This document shows, piece by piece, positions 35,141 through 48,000 of a DNA stretch of 64,000 bases. A model generated the notes under the pieces. That model saw only the letters and a program-made list of their open reading frames with translations. It searched no databases and was not told the DNA's origin. The stretch is from Burkholderiales bacterium. GTDB lineage: Bacteria > Pseudomonadota > Gammaproteobacteria > Burkholderiales > Burkholderiaceae_E. Numbering within the stretch: position 1 is the first letter of the stretch; each line of letters starts with the position of its first letter. The position numbers and the translations under genes are program-made. The DNA lies in contig QEVL01000015.1 in NCBI GenBank assembly GCA_003577305.1, positions 1 to 64,000 of the forward strand. Reading direction: 5' to 3'.

Positions 35141-36696
35141 CGTTCGGCGCCTGCCTGCCGCCGGCAGGCACGTTCGGGAAAATACCGGTCGCAGAAATAG
35201 CACGGCCCCGCAGGCAGCCAGCGCGGCAGCGCGTAGTAGCGCTGGCGCACCGCTTCGAGCACGCGATCGCGGTAGGCCGGATAGCGAAAGCCCTCGCCCT
35301 CGACCAGGTGGAACACCGCCCCGCGGATCGAAATCCCGCGCAACCTCACGCGGTCGAAGTACGGCTCGTAGTCGGCCGCCGATGCGGCCCGGCGCCTGAC
35401 GATCAGGATGTCGCGCCCTTCGAGCGCGCGGAAATCGGTGAGGATGTCGTCGTGGCGCGCGTGGCTGGTGCCCGGGCCGAACACGATCACGTGCTCGCCG
35501 AGCGCGTAGCCGATCGTCGCCGCCGGCGAGTAGCCGTCGGAGGCGATCACATAGCGGCCGCGCCAGGGCGCGAGCGCGCGCGCGAGTTCGTCGCCGTGCG
35601 CCGTCATCACCACACCCTGGTAACTCGACAGCGACCGGAACGTCTCGGTGGGCAGCAGCGCGAGCGTGCCGATCGCGAGCCAGTGCGCGACGGCGATCAG
35701 GCCTGCGGTCGCGAGCGCGCCGGCGCGCGCGCGTGCGCCCGACGAAAGCACGAACCAGAGCACCGCCGGCAGCACGAAAGCCGCGAGCCAGTGCAGCCCG
35801 ATCGTCTTCACCAGCGACAGCGCCGCGAAGATCGCCAGCGGCGCGAGCGCCAGCCAGCGCAACGATGCGCACTCGTCGCGCACCGCCGGCGCCGCGGCGC
35901 CGTCGGTGCGCCCGGTGACCAGGCGCCAGGCGATCGCCGGAGTGAGCACGTAGGCCAGGCTGAGCAGGTACAGCAGCGGCGTGCGCCACGACAGGCCGGC
36001 ATCGCCGTGCCGGTTGATGAGGTTGAACATCACGTTCGGCCAGCAATGCTGCGAGTTCCAGGCAACCTGGATCGCGGCCCCGGGCAGCGAGCCGACGACG
36101 ATCAGGGCCAGGCCGGCGAGCGAGCGGCGGTCGGGCCTGCGAACCATGTCCGCGAAGATCGCGATTGCCAGCAGCCCCGCGAAATACTTCGACAACAGCG
36201 CCCCGCCCAGCGCGAAGCCCGCCAGCAGGAAATCGGCCATGCGGCCGCTTGCCCGGGCGCGCAGGTACAGCGCCACAGTCAGCGCGCCGAACAGCATCAG
36301 CGGAATGTCGGTGGTGATCGCCACGTTCCACGCGTTCAGCGGCACCAGCAGCAGCAGCGTGGCGCCCGACCACGCGAGCGCCTCACCGTGCCGGCGCAGC
36401 AACTGCCAGCCGACCAGCGCGACCAGCGGCGGCGCGAGCAACGCGGGCAGGCGCAGCACGAAGCGGTGCTGCGAGAGCGAGTCGAGCGCCGCGAGCCACC
36501 AGCCGATCATCGGCGGGTGGTCGTAGAAGCCCCAGTCGGGGTGCCGGCCCCACAGGTGGAAATACGCTTCGTCGCTGGTGAAGGGCAGCGTGGCGGCGAA
36601 CCAGGCGCGCAGCGCGGTGATCAGCGCGAGCACCAGCAGGAAGCTGCGTCGCGCCGCTGCCGCATCGGCGAACGTCCGCTCCACGAAGGCGATCAT
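35137..36696 (-). CDS. ArnT/PMT-like membrane glycosyltransferase (GT39/GT83 type)
   Basis: 519 residues with about ten hydrophobic segments. The first periplasmic loop has the catalytic acidic motif in TSDEAYFHLWGRHPDWG and the following YDHPPMIGWWLA, typical of lipid-linked sugar transferases of the ArnT group. Acceptor and donor are unknown. The N-terminal choice is uncertain because no good ribosome site precedes the ATG at 36696. The longer reading from 36819 runs through a terminator hairpin and is rejected. Confidence 0.82.
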   Translation of the reverse strand: MIAFVERTFADAAAARRSFLLVLALITALRAWFAATLPFTSDEAYFHLWGRHPDWGFYDHPPMIGWWLAALDSLSQHRFVLRLPALLAPPLVALVGWQLLRRHGEALAWSGATLLLLVPLNAWNVAITTDIPLMLFGALTVALYLRARASGRMADFLLAGFALGGALLSKYFAGLLAIAIFADMVRRPDRRSLAGLALIVVGSLPGAAIQVAWNSQHCWPNVMFNLINRHGDAGLSWRTPLLYLLSLAYVLTPAIAWRLVTGRTDGAAAPAVRDECASLRWLALAPLAIFAALSLVKTIGLHWLAAFVLPAVLWFVLSSGARARAGALATAGLIAVAHWLAIGTLALLPTETFRSLSSYQGVVMTAHGDELARALAPWRGRYVIASDGYSPAATIGYALGEHVIVFGPGTSHARHDDILTDFRALEGRDILIVRRRAASAADYEPYFDRVRLRGISIRGAVFHLVEGEGFRYPAYRDRVLEAVRQRYYALPRWLPAGPCYFCDRYFPERACRRQAGAER

Positions 36697-36711
36697 CGGG
36701 TAGTCGCCGGC

Positions 36712-36740
36712 AAAAAAAACGGCGCACATCGCTGTGCGCC
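36712..36740 (-). terminator. Rho-independent terminator of lptFG
   Basis: Minus strand: GGCGCACA-GCGA-TGTGCGCC, a perfect 8-bp stem with a 4-nt loop, then GTTTTTTTT. It stands 176 nt after the lptG stop and separates lptFG from the glycosyltransferase gene. Confidence 0.88.
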
Positions 36741-36915
36741 CCGAAACGGCAGCATGGCTGCCTCTCCTCCTCCTCGATCCGGACGGACCGCATGTGCCGG
36801 CACCGGTCGGGCGCGGCACGCGCGGCGGCCTCGGGCAAATGCTAATTCAGCATCGGGCCCGGAGTCCACGGAAATTTGCGTCGGCGTGCAACCCGCCAGT
36901 GGCCGGCTTCGCCAG

Positions 36916-38049
36916 TCAGCGCGCCCGGTCGACCCAGGCGAGCATGCCCAGCGCCAGCGCGAACGCACCGATGCTCGGGATGCTGACCGACAGCAGCGGC
37001 GGCCAGGTGTTGAGCAGGCCCAGGTGAGAGAACAGCCCGTTGAGGAAATGGAAGGCGATTCCGAGCATGATGCCGGCGAACACCTTGTAGCCGATGCCGC
37101 CGGCGCGCGCCTGCAGGTACGCAAAGGGCAGCGCGAGCGCCATCATCACGATCACCGCGAGCGGATAGACGAGTTTCCTGGCGAGCGCGATCTCGTACTG
37201 CGCCGAGTTCTGCCGGTTCTCCTTCAGGTGCCGCACGTATCGATACAGGCTGAGCGCCGACATCCGGTCGGGCTGCACCAGCAGCACGCCGAGCAGCCCC
37301 GGCGTGAGGTCGCTCTTCCAGAGGCGCTCGGCCGGACGCGACTGCTCGGCGTGCAGCGCCGGAGCGTCGGCGCCGATCCGGACCTCGACGAAGCGCGTCG
37401 CGTCGACGTCGGTGAGCCGCCAGGCGTCGGGCGGCGCGTAGCGGCCCACGCGGGCGTGGACGATCTCCGACAGCCGCAGCTCGGCGTCGAACTCGAACAC
37501 GCGCACCTCGCGCAGCGTGCCATCGGGCAGCAACTCGCCGATGTTGACGAAACGCAGCCGCTCGACCTCGCCGCCAGCGCCGCGCACCGAGTCCTTCAGC
37601 CACAGCCCGGAGCGGAACTGCCCGGCGACCGATGCGCCGATTGCGGAGAGTCGCAACTGCTGGGCCAGGCGCTCGGCCGCTGGCGACACCACTTCCCCGA
37701 CCAGCGCGGTGAGCACCGCGACCACCAGCCCGATGCGCGCGACGCTGCCCAGTGCCTGACGCCGCCCGAGGCCTGCGGCGCGCATCGCGGTGAATTCGGA
37801 ATTGGCGGCGAATTGCGCCAGCGCATAGATGGTGCCGATCAGCGCGACGATCGGCATCAGTTCGTAGACGTGCCCCGGCAACCCGAGCAGCACGAAGGCG
37901 AGCGCGTGCTGCAGCCGATAGCCGCCGCGGCCGACGTCGTCGAGCTCGTTGATGAAGTCGAAGAACGCGAACAGCGCGAGAAAACCGAAGAGCACGAACA
38001 CCAGCGCCGCGACGATCTGGCGCCCGAGGTAGCCGCGCAGCGTTCTCAT
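36916..38049 (-). CDS. lptG: LPS export ABC transporter permease LptG
   Basis: 377 residues. Three N-terminal membrane segments, a periplasmic jellyroll domain, and three C-terminal segments. [13 protein letters not shown] and FAANSEFTAMRAAGLG (the coupling helix that contacts LptB) are characteristic. With LptF and LptB it pulls LPS from the inner membrane. It overlaps lptF by four bases. Confidence 0.95.
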   Translation of the reverse strand: MRTLRGYLGRQIVAALVFVLFGFLALFAFFDFINELDDVGRGGYRLQHALAFVLLGLPGHVYELMPIVALIGTIYALAQFAANSEFTAMRAAGLGRRQALGSVARIGLVVAVLTALVGEVVSPAAERLAQQLRLSAIGASVAGQFRSGLWLKDSVRGAGGEVERLRFVNIGELLPDGTLREVRVFEFDAELRLSEIVHARVGRYAPPDAWRLTDVDATRFVEVRIGADAPALHAEQSRPAERLWKSDLTPGLLGVLLVQPDRMSALSLYRYVRHLKENRQNSAQYEIALARKLVYPLAVIVMMALALPFAYLQARAGGIGYKVFAGIMLGIAFHFLNGLFSHLGLLNTWPPLLSVSIPSIGAFALALGMLAWVDRAR

Positions 38050-39137
38050 GTGCGCCAGACCAGGCGGCGCAACGGGCGGCGCGGCAGCGTCATCCGGCGC
38101 CAGAACAGCAGGCCCGCCAGCGCGAGAACCGCCGCATGCAGCGCCCACGCGCCGATGCCGAACGACAGCTTCTCCCCCGAGATCCAGGCCTGCACGAGCG
38201 AGGTGAGGTTGCTGTAGGTGACGTAGACCAGCAGCGCGACCAGCAGGTTGATCGAACGGCCCACGCGCGGGTTGATCGCCGAAAGCGGGATCGCCAGCAG
38301 CGCCATCAGCAGCGCCGACACCGGAAGGCTGATGCGCCACGACAGCTCGCCGAGGTGACGCGGCGTGGGGTCGCGCAGCAACTCGAGCGTCGTCCGGGCC
38401 TTCGCGCGCTGGTCGCCGAGCGTCGGGCTGCGCGGCTCGAGCCTGAGCCCGTAGCGCCCGAACTCCATCAGCCGGAAGTCGGGACGCCCCATCGCGCCGT
38501 CGTAGCGACGGCCGTCCTCGAGCACGAGAAAGCGCGTGCCGTCGCGCTCGTTCTCGATGCGCCCGCTGCGCGAGACCACCACCGTGAGCAGTTCGCCGCG
38601 CGTCTGCGTGACGAACACGTTGCGCACTTCGGTCTGGGCCGCGTCGAGTTCCTCGACGAAGAACACACGGTTGGCCGAGACCGACTCGCGGAACCGCCCG
38701 GCCGAGACCTGCGAGATGTCTTCGCGCTGCGCGAAGCGCTGCTGGTATTCGCTCGCCTGCCGCTGGGCCCACGGCGAGACGAAGAACGCGATCACGGCCA
38801 CCACCAGCGCGATCGGGGCCGCGAAGCCGAGCACCGGCCGCACCCACGCCGCGAGGCTGCGTCCGCTCGCGAACCAGATCACCATCTCGGAGTCGCGATA
38901 GGCGCGCGTGAGCGACATCAGCACCGCGATGTAGATGGTGAGCACCAGCAGCACCGGAAGGATCCCGATCGCGTTGAAGGCGATCAGCGGCAGCACGCTT
39001 GCGGTGTCGACGCGCCCGCCGGCGGCACGCCCGAGCAGGCGGATCAGCGACGTCGTCAGCATGATGACGAAGAGCGTCGCGAAGACGGTGCCGGCGAGAT
39101 TGACGAGGTCGCGCCGCAGCGCCTTCTTGAAGAGCAT
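38046..39137 (-). CDS. lptF: LPS export ABC transporter permease LptF
   Basis: 363 residues with the same topology as Lpt[21 protein letters not shown] begins the first helix. The coupling helix is [15 protein letters not shown]. Divergent from pepA with only 43 nt between start codons. Longer upstream frames are antisense to pepA. Confidence 0.95.
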   Translation of the reverse strand: MLFKKALRRDLVNLAGTVFATLFVIMLTTSLIRLLGRAAGGRVDTASVLPLIAFNAIGILPVLLVLTIYIAVLMSLTRAYRDSEMVIWFASGRSLAAWVRPVLGFAAPIALVVAVIAFFVSPWAQRQASEYQQRFAQREDISQVSAGRFRESVSANRVFFVEELDAAQTEVRNVFVTQTRGELLTVVVSRSGRIENERDGTRFLVLEDGRRYDGAMGRPDFRLMEFGRYGLRLEPRSPTLGDQRAKARTTLELLRDPTPRHLGELSWRISLPVSALLMALLAIPLSAINPRVGRSINLLVALLVYVTYSNLTSLVQAWISGEKLSFGIGAWALHAAVLALAGLLFWRRMTLPRRPLRRLVWRT

Positions 39138-39144
39138 AGCCTCG

Positions 39145-39150
39145 TATAAT
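39145..39150 (+). promoter_or_regulatory. -10 box of pepA
   Basis: TATAAT, 30 nt before the pepA ATG, in the 43-bp lptF/pepA divergent gap. A matching -35 is not obvious. Confidence 0.45.
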
Positions 39151-39180
39151 CGACCGGTTCGAGACGAGAAAGAGCAAGCG

Positions 39181-40656
39181 ATGCAATTTAGCACACGTAC
39201 GACACCCCCCGGACGCGCGCGCGCCGACTGCGCGCTGGTGCCGGTCCTGGCGGGCAAGGAGCTCACTGCGGGCGGCAGGGAAATCGACGCGGTGCATGGC
39301 GGGCGCCTCGCGAAAGTGATCCGCAGCGGCGACCTGCCGGCGAAGGCCGGCTCCACGCTGCTGGTGCAACTCGACGGCCACCTGCCGCGCGCGCTGCTGG
39401 TATCGATGGGCGAGGCCCGCGAAGCCGCTGCCAGGGCGTTCACCGACGCGGTGCGCGGCGCCCTGCAGGCCGCCGGGCAACTCGCGGCCGACGAAGCGCT
39501 CTCGCTGCTGCACGAGGCGCCGGTCACGGGCCGCGACACCGAATGGAAGCTGCGCGCGCAGGTGCTGACGGGCCGCGAGATCGCCTACCGCTTCGAGACG
39601 CTGAAGACGAAGCGCGAAACCCGGCCGGTGCGTCCGAAGCGGGTCGTGCTGCCGGTCTCCGCGGGCGGCGCCTTTCGCGCCGCGGTCGCGCAGGCCACCG
39701 CGATCGCCAACGGCGTCGACATGGCGCGCGAACTCGGCAACCTGCCGGCCAACCACTGCACGCCCGCGTATCTCGCCGACACCGCGAGGAAGATGGCGCG
39801 CGAACTCGGCCTGAAGGCAGAGGTGCTCGATGTGCGCCAGATGCAGGCGCTGAAGATGGGCGCGCTGCTGTCGGTGGCGCGCGGCTCCGAGCAGCCGCCG
39901 AAGCTGATCGTCCTGCGCTACCAGGGCGCGGGCGCGAAGCAGCCCCCGATCGCGCTGGTCGGCAAGGGCATCACATTCGACACCGGCGGCATTTCGCTGA
40001 AACCCGCCGCCGAGATGGACGAGATGAAGTTCGACATGTGCGGCGCGGCGTCGGTGCTCGGCGCGATGCGCGCGGTCGCCGAGCTGAAACTGAAGCTCAA
40101 CCTGGTCGTGGTCGTGCCCACCACCGAGAACATGCCAGGAGGTCGTGCGACGAAGCCGGGCGACATCGTCGCGAGCATGTCGGGGCAGACCGTCGAGATC
40201 CTGAACACCGATGCCGAGGGGCGCCTGATCCTGTGCGACGCGCTCACCTACGTGCAGCGGTTCAAGCCGTCGACCGTGATCGACGTGGCCACGCTCACCG
40301 GCGCCTGCGTGATCGCGCTGGGCCACCATCGCTCGGGCCTGTTCTCGCCCAGCGACGCGCTGGCCACCGAACTGCTGGAGGCCGGCAACGAGATCGGCGA
40401 CGGTTGCTGGCGCATGCCGCTCGACGAGGAATACCAGGAGCAGCTGAAATCGCCGTTCGCCGACATGGCCAACATCGGCGGCCGGCCGGCGGGCTCGGTC
40501 ACCGCCGCCTGCTTCCTGTCGCGCTTCGCCAAGGGCTACGACTGGGCGCACCTCGACATCGCCGGCACTGCCTGGAAGTCGGGCACGAACAAGGGTGCAA
40601 CCGGCCGCCCGGTGCCGCTGCTCGCCAACTTCCTGCTGGCGCGTGCGCGAGGCTGA
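39181..40656 (+). CDS. pepA: Leucyl aminopeptidase (M17)
   Basis: 491-residue dizinc aminopeptidase. The metal/active-site stretch is [20 protein letters not shown] and the M17 signature is [10 protein letters not shown]. Lys in GKGITFD, Asp in FDTGG and Glu in DAEGR match known ligands. Also acts in site-specific recombination and regulation in E. coli. Confidence 0.95.
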   Translation: MQFSTRTTPPGRARADCALVPVLAGKELTAGGREIDAVHGGRLAKVIRSGDLPAKAGSTLLVQLDGHLPRALLVSMGEAREAAARAFTDAVRGALQAAGQLAADEALSLLHEAPVTGRDTEWKLRAQVLTGREIAYRFETLKTKRETRPVRPKRVVLPVSAGGAFRAAVAQATAIANGVDMARELGNLPANHCTPAYLADTARKMARELGLKAEVLDVRQMQALKMGALLSVARGSEQPPKLIVLRYQGAGAKQPPIALVGKGITFDTGGISLKPAAEMDEMKFDMCGAASVLGAMRAVAELKLKLNLVVVVPTTENMPGGRATKPGDIVASMSGQTVEILNTDAEGRLILCDALTYVQRFKPSTVIDVATLTGACVIALGHHRSGLFSPSDALATELLEAGNEIGDGCWRMPLDEEYQEQLKSPFADMANIGGRPAGSVTAACFLSRFAKGYDWAHLDIAGTAWKSGTNKGATGRPVPLLANFLLARARG

Positions 40657-40660
40657 CGCC

Positions 40661-41095
40661 TTGACCCGCGTCGACTTCCACTTCAACGCGGCCGACAAGC
40701 TGCGCTACGGATGCCGGCTGGTGCGCAAGGTCTATCGCGCGCGCCACAAGGTCCTGGTCTGGTGCGACGATGCGGTGCGCCTCGACGAATTCGACCGGCT
40801 GCTGTGGGCCTTCTCGCAGCACGACTTCATTCCCCACGTGGGCGCCGGCGACCCGCTGGCCGCCGAGACGCCGGTGCTGCTCGCGGCCGAGCCGGTCGAG
40901 CCCCCGTTTCACGACGTGCTGGTGAACCTGGGCGGCGGCATGCCGCCGATGTTCAGCCGCTTCGAGCGGCTGATCGAAGTGGTCGCCTCCGACGACACCG
41001 ACCGCGCGGCCGCGCGCGAGCGCTGGCGCTTCTACCGCGACCGCGGCTATCCGCTCGGGCGCCACGATCTTGCCGAGACTCCGGGGGCGGCGTGA
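40661..41095 (+). CDS. holC: DNA polymerase III chi subunit
   Basis: 144 residues from a TTG start preceded by GAGG at about 9 nt; an in-frame GTG at 40643 is the alternative. RVDFHFNAADKLRYGCRLVRK, VWCDDAVRLDEFDRLLW and FIPH match HolC. It links the clamp loader to SSB. It begins 5 bases after the pepA stop and overlaps the next gene by four. Confidence 0.92.
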   Translation: MTRVDFHFNAADKLRYGCRLVRKVYRARHKVLVWCDDAVRLDEFDRLLWAFSQHDFIPHVGAGDPLAAETPVLLAAEPVEPPFHDVLVNLGGGMPPMFSRFERLIEVVASDDTDRAAARERWRFYRDRGYPLGRHDLAETPGAA

Positions 41096-41517
41096 ACACC
41101 GAAGACGATCTCGAGCGCCTGGCCGACACGCTCAGGAGCGCGGCAGCCGCTGCCGGCGAAGCCGGCGAAAACGCGATTCCGTTGCTCACCGAGGTGGTCG
41201 AGGTCCCGCGCTACGACAGCAGCGAGTTGCCGCGCACGCTCGTCGAGATCGATTGGGCGCAACTCGCGATGCGCGTGCGCGAGAACGTGCTCGAAGGCCT
41301 GCTCGGGCGCGCCGACGCGCTGCTCGATGCGCAGCTGCGCGAGAACCTGCAGGCGGTGATCGGGCGCGCCACCGAGTCGCTCGCGGCCGACCTCGGCAGC
41401 ACGCTCGAGCAGCTGATCCGCGACCTGGTCGCGCGCGCGGTCGCCGAGGAGATCACCCGGGTGCACGACGAAGTGATCCGCGCGCGCGGCACCGACCCGG
41501 TCGCGCCACGGATATAA
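41092..41517 (+). CDS. Hypothetical protein between holC and valS
   Basis: 141 residues from a GTG overlapping the holC stop. The sequence is acidic and helical: a first part with LLTEVVEVPRYDSSELP and a second with repeated ENVLEGLLGRADALLDAQL-like amphipathic helices. No enzyme motif. The position between holC and valS is shared by other Burkholderiales as I recall, which suggests a conserved gene of unknown role. Confidence 0.7.
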   Translation: MNTEDDLERLADTLRSAAAAAGEAGENAIPLLTEVVEVPRYDSSELPRTLVEIDWAQLAMRVRENVLEGLLGRADALLDAQLRENLQAVIGRATESLAADLGSTLEQLIRDLVARAVAEEITRVHDEVIRARGTDPVAPRI

Positions 41518-41518
41518 T
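41513..41518 (+). promoter_or_regulatory. Candidate -10 box of valS
   Basis: TATAAT overlapping the stop codon of the hypothetical gene, 30 nt before the valS ATG. Confidence 0.4.
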
Positions 41519-41547
41519 TTTGCGTTTGTGATCAGACACTTGCGAAC

Positions 41548-44595
<3,048 letters not shown>

Positions 44596-44642
44596 ACCGG
44601 GCCACGCGAGGGCCGGCCCCGGGCTTCGCGCCTGTAGGCGGG

Positions 44643-44664
44643 GCGCGGATGCTAACATCCGCGC
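44643..44664. repeat. Perfect 9-bp stem-loop just before an FAH-family gene
   Basis: GCGCGGATG-CTAA-CATCCGCGC ends 2 nt before the start codon at 44667, where a ribosome would bind. No Shine-Dalgarno sequence is visible outside it. No U-tract, so not a standard terminator. Confidence 0.7.
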
Positions 44665-44666
44665 GC

Positions 44667-45452
44667 ATGGCACACGACTCGAACCTCTGGATGCGCTTCC
44701 GGCGCGATGGACGCGCCGGGTTCGGCCTGCTCGACGGCGACGAGGTCGTGGTGCACGAAGGCGACATGTTCGGCGGGCATGCGCCGACCGGCGAGCGGCT
44801 GCCGACCGACTCGATCGAGTGGCTGCCGCCAAGCCAGCCGTCGAAGTTCGTGTGCATCTGGAACAACTTCCACGCCGCCGCAGCGAAGCAGGAACTCGCG
44901 ATTCCCGCCGAGCCGCTCTACCTGATCAAGGGCGCCAACGCGTATTGCGCTCACGGGCAGCCGATCCGCGCGCCGGTCTCGTACGGCGGCCGGGTCGTCT
45001 ACGAGGGCGAACTCGGCGTCGTGATCGGTCGGCGTTGCTCGAACGTCTCGCCCGGCGAGGCCGCGCAGCACATCTTCGGCTACACCTGCGTCAACGATGT
45101 CACCGCGATCGAGATCGTCGGCCGCGACGCCGCGTTCGCGCAGTGGACCCGCGCGAAGAGCTTCGACACTTTCGGCGTCTTCGGGCCGGTGATCGCGACC
45201 GGGATCGAGCCGTCGGGCCTGTCGGTACGCACGCTGCTGGGCGGGCGCGAGCGTCAGAATTTCCCGGTGTCCGACATGATCTTCGCCCCCGCGCAACTGG
45301 TGAGCCTGATCTCGCGCGACATGACGCTCGAGCCCGGCGACCTGATCGCCTGCGGAACCTCGCTGGGCGTGCTGCCGATGAAGGCGGGAAACGTGGTCGA
45401 GGTGTCGATCGAGGGCATCGGCACGCTGCGCAACGAGTACCGTCAGGAATGA
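44667..45452 (+). CDS. Fumarylacetoacetate hydrolase-family protein
   Basis: 261 residues. FAH-fold metal-site pieces: VYEGELGVVIGRRC (two acidic ligands), YTCVNDVTA, WTRAKSFDTFGVFGPVI and GDLIACGTSLG. Members hydrolyse C-C bonds or decarboxylate in aromatic ring-cleavage pathways; the substrate is unknown. The start is ATG at 44667 just after a stem-loop. Confidence 0.9.
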   Translation: MAHDSNLWMRFRRDGRAGFGLLDGDEVVVHEGDMFGGHAPTGERLPTDSIEWLPPSQPSKFVCIWNNFHAAAAKQELAIPAEPLYLIKGANAYCAHGQPIRAPVSYGGRVVYEGELGVVIGRRCSNVSPGEAAQHIFGYTCVNDVTAIEIVGRDAAFAQWTRAKSFDTFGVFGPVIATGIEPSGLSVRTLLGGRERQNFPVSDMIFAPAQLVSLISRDMTLEPGDLIACGTSLGVLPMKAGNVVEVSIEGIGTLRNEYRQE

Positions 45453-45462
45453 GGCGGAACCG

Positions 45463-46473
45463 ATGAAGATCGCGGTGGTGGGAGCCGGCTCGATCGGCGG
45501 GTACCTGGGCGCGCGCCTGGCGCTCGCGGGCGAAGAAGTGACCTTCATCGCGCGCGGCGCCAACCTGCAGACGATCAACGCGCATGGCTTCCGGCTGATC
45601 GAGGAGGACGGCACCGAGCAAGTGGCGCGCAACGTGCGCGCGGTGCAGAAAACGACCGACGCCGGGCCGCAGGATTTCGTGCTGCTGGCCCTGAAGGCGC
45701 AGCAGGTCGGCGCACTGGCGGCCGACGTGCCCGCGATGTTCGGGGCCGAAACCGCGGTGGTCACGCTGCAGAACGGCATTCCGTGGTGGTACTTCCACAA
45801 GCTGGGCGGCGAATTCGACGGGCGCCCGCTGAAGTCGGTCGACCCCGACGGCACGATCGCGGCCGCGATCCCCGGCGAGCGGATCATCGGCTCGGTCGTC
45901 TACCCGGCCTCCGAACTGGTTGCGCCGGGCGTCGTCCGGGTCATCGAAGGCAATCGCTTCTCGCTGGGCGAACCCGACAACGGCAAGTCGGAGCGGGTGC
46001 AGCGCATCTCCGACGCCCTGACACGCGCGGGCTTCAAGGCCCCGGTGTCGTCCGACCTGCGTTCCGAGATCTGGCTCAAGCTGTGGGGCAACCTCACTTT
46101 CAACCCGGTGAGCGCGCTCACGCACGCATCGCTGGCGGCGATCTGCCGTTTTCCGGCCACGCGCGCGCTGGCCGCGGAGATGATGGCCGAGGCGCGCACG
46201 GTCGCCGAGAAGCTCGGCGTGCGCTTTCGCATCACGATCGACAAGCGCATCGCCGGCGCCGAGGCGGTGGGCGAGCACAAGACCTCGATGCTGCAGGACG
46301 TCGAGCACGGGCGCGCACTCGAACTCGACGCGCTGCTCGGCTCGGTGATCGAACTGGCCCGCCTGACCGGCACGCCGACGCCGCATTGCGACGCGGTCTA
46401 CGCGTGCGCGTCGCTGCTCGACGCGACGCTGTCGGCGCGCAAGGGGCGGCTGAAGATCGAGCCGCCGGGCTGA
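45463..46473 (+). CDS. Ketopantoate reductase-like (PanE/ApbA) dehydrogenase
   Basis: 336 residues. NADP motif VVGAGSIGGYLGARLA, then LALKAQQV, LQNGIPWW and the C-terminal helix with SEIWLKLWGNLTFNPVSALT holding the catalytic Lys/Asn region. Longer than E. coli PanE (303) and lying next to catabolic genes, so it may act on another 2-keto acid. It follows the FAH gene by 10 nt. Confidence 0.85.
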   Translation: MKIAVVGAGSIGGYLGARLALAGEEVTFIARGANLQTINAHGFRLIEEDGTEQVARNVRAVQKTTDAGPQDFVLLALKAQQVGALAADVPAMFGAETAVVTLQNGIPWWYFHKLGGEFDGRPLKSVDPDGTIAAAIPGERIIGSVVYPASELVAPGVVRVIEGNRFSLGEPDNGKSERVQRISDALTRAGFKAPVSSDLRSEIWLKLWGNLTFNPVSALTHASLAAICRFPATRALAAEMMAEARTVAEKLGVRFRITIDKRIAGAEAVGEHKTSMLQDVEHGRALELDALLGSVIELARLTGTPTPHCDAVYACASLLDATLSARKGRLKIEPPG

Positions 46474-46486
46474 GAGAACCGCGGCT

Positions 46487-47980
46487 TCAGGACGCCGGCC
46501 GCCGCGTCCAAAGGCGCGAGACCTGCTGCCAGAACAGCATCAGCAGGCCGAGCGACATCAGCACCGCGGCGAGCGGGCTCGCCCAGAAGACCGCCAGGCT
46601 GCCCTGCGAGAGCAGCAGCGCCTGGCGGAAACTCGACTCGGCCATGTCGCCCAGCACCAGCGCCAGCACCATCGGCGCGAGTGGATAGTCGAGTTTCTTG
46701 AACACGTAGCCGACGATGCCGAACACGACCATCATCGAAACGTCGAACATCGAGTTGTGCACCGTGTAGGCGCCCACCGCGCAGACCACGACGATCACCG
46801 GCGCGATGATCGAGAACGGAATGCGCAGGATCGCCGCCCACCACGGAACCGTGGTGAGCACGATCGCGAGCCCGACGACGTTGCCGAGATACATGCTGGC
46901 GATCAGGCCCCAGACGAATTCCTTCTGCTCGACGAACAGCAGTGGCCCGGGCTGCAGGCCCCAGATCAGCAGCCCCCCGAGCAGCACCGCGGCGGTCGGC
47001 GAGCCCGGGATGCCGAGCGTGAGCATCGGCAGCAGCGCACTGGTGCCGGCCGCGTGCGCCGCGGTTTCGGGTGCCACGACCCCTTCGATCTCGCCGGTTC
47101 CGAACCTGTCGCCGCTCTTCGACGAGCGCTTTGCGATCCCGTAGCTCATGAACGACGCAGGCGTGGCGCCGCCGGGGGTGATGCCCATCCAGCAGCCGAT
47201 GACGGTCGAGCGCAGCGAGGTCGCCCAGTAGCGCGGCAACCGCTTCCAGGTGTCGAGCACGACACGCGCGTTGATCCCGGCCTTGCCGCCCTTGAACGAC
47301 ATCCCCTCCTCCATCGTGAGCAGGATCTCGCCGATTCCGAACAGGCCGATCACCGCAGTGAGGAAATCGAAGCCCTTGAGCAGCGGGGTTGCGCCGAACG
47401 TCATCCTCAACTGGCCGGTCACGCTGTCGAGCCCGACCGCGGCCAGCGCGAAGCCCAGCATCATCGCCCCCAGCGTCTTGAACCGCGGCGACTTCGTCAT
47501 GCCGATGAAGCTGGCGAAAGTCAGGAACTGCACGCCGAAGAACTCGGCCGGTCCGAACTTCAGCGCGAACTTCGCCACCAGCGGCGCGAGGAAAGTGATC
47601 ATCAGCACCGCGAAGAACGCGCCGACGAACGACGAGGTGAATGCTGCGGTCAGCGCCTCGCCGGCGCGCCCCTTCTGCGCGAGCGGATAGCCGTCGAAAG
47701 TGGTCGCCACCGACCACGGCTCGCCGGGGATGTTGAACAGGATCGAGGTGATCGCCCCGCCGAACAGCGCACCCCAGTAAATGCACGACAGCATGATGAT
47801 CGCGCTGGTCGGCGGCATGCTGAAGGTGAGCGGCAGCAGGATCGCGACGCCGTTGGCTCCGCCCAGGCCGGGAAGCACGCCGATCAGCACGCCCAGCAGG
47901 ATGCCGACCAGCATGAAGCCGAGGTTCGGCAGCGTGAGGGCCACCGCGAAACCGTGGAACAGATTGCCGATTTCGTCCAT
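46487..47980 (-). CDS. tctA: Tripartite tricarboxylate transporter large permease TctA
   Basis: 497 residues with about 11-12 hydrophobic segments. Family motifs: GVLIGVLPGLGGANGVAIL, SILFNIPGEPWSVATTFDG, GITPGGATPASFMSYG and MLTLGIPGSPTAAVLLGGL. Third gene of the minus-strand tctC-tctB-tctA order. Substrate unknown. Confidence 0.95.
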   Translation of the reverse strand: MDEIGNLFHGFAVALTLPNLGFMLVGILLGVLIGVLPGLGGANGVAILLPLTFSMPPTSAIIMLSCIYWGALFGGAITSILFNIPGEPWSVATTFDGYPLAQKGRAGEALTAAFTSSFVGAFFAVLMITFLAPLVAKFALKFGPAEFFGVQFLTFASFIGMTKSPRFKTLGAMMLGFALAAVGLDSVTGQLRMTFGATPLLKGFDFLTAVIGLFGIGEILLTMEEGMSFKGGKAGINARVVLDTWKRLPRYWATSLRSTVIGCWMGITPGGATPASFMSYGIAKRSSKSGDRFGTGEIEGVVAPETAAHAAGTSALLPMLTLGIPGSPTAAVLLGGLLIWGLQPGPLLFVEQKEFVWGLIASMYLGNVVGLAIVLTTVPWWAAILRIPFSIIAPVIVVVCAVGAYTVHNSMFDVSMMVVFGIVGYVFKKLDYPLAPMVLALVLGDMAESSFRQALLLSQGSLAVFWASPLAAVLMSLGLLMLFWQQVSRLWTRRPAS

Positions 47981-48000
47981 CGTCTCGGAGCCCGGAGCCG

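Noticed and set aside
36697-36819. N-terminal extension of the glycosyltransferase
   Set aside because: It would translate through the lptFG terminator hairpin and lacks membrane or family character.
35308-38217. 969-codon plus-strand frame opposite the glycosyltransferase and lptG
   Set aside because: Arg/Gln/His-rich composition typical of antisense high-G+C shadow frames; real membrane proteins lie on the other strand.
36916-40698. 1260-codon minus-strand open frame
   Set aside because: Only the 36916-38049 part (LptG) is real. The rest runs through lptF in another frame and antisense to pepA and reads as His/Arg/Gln-rich shadow.
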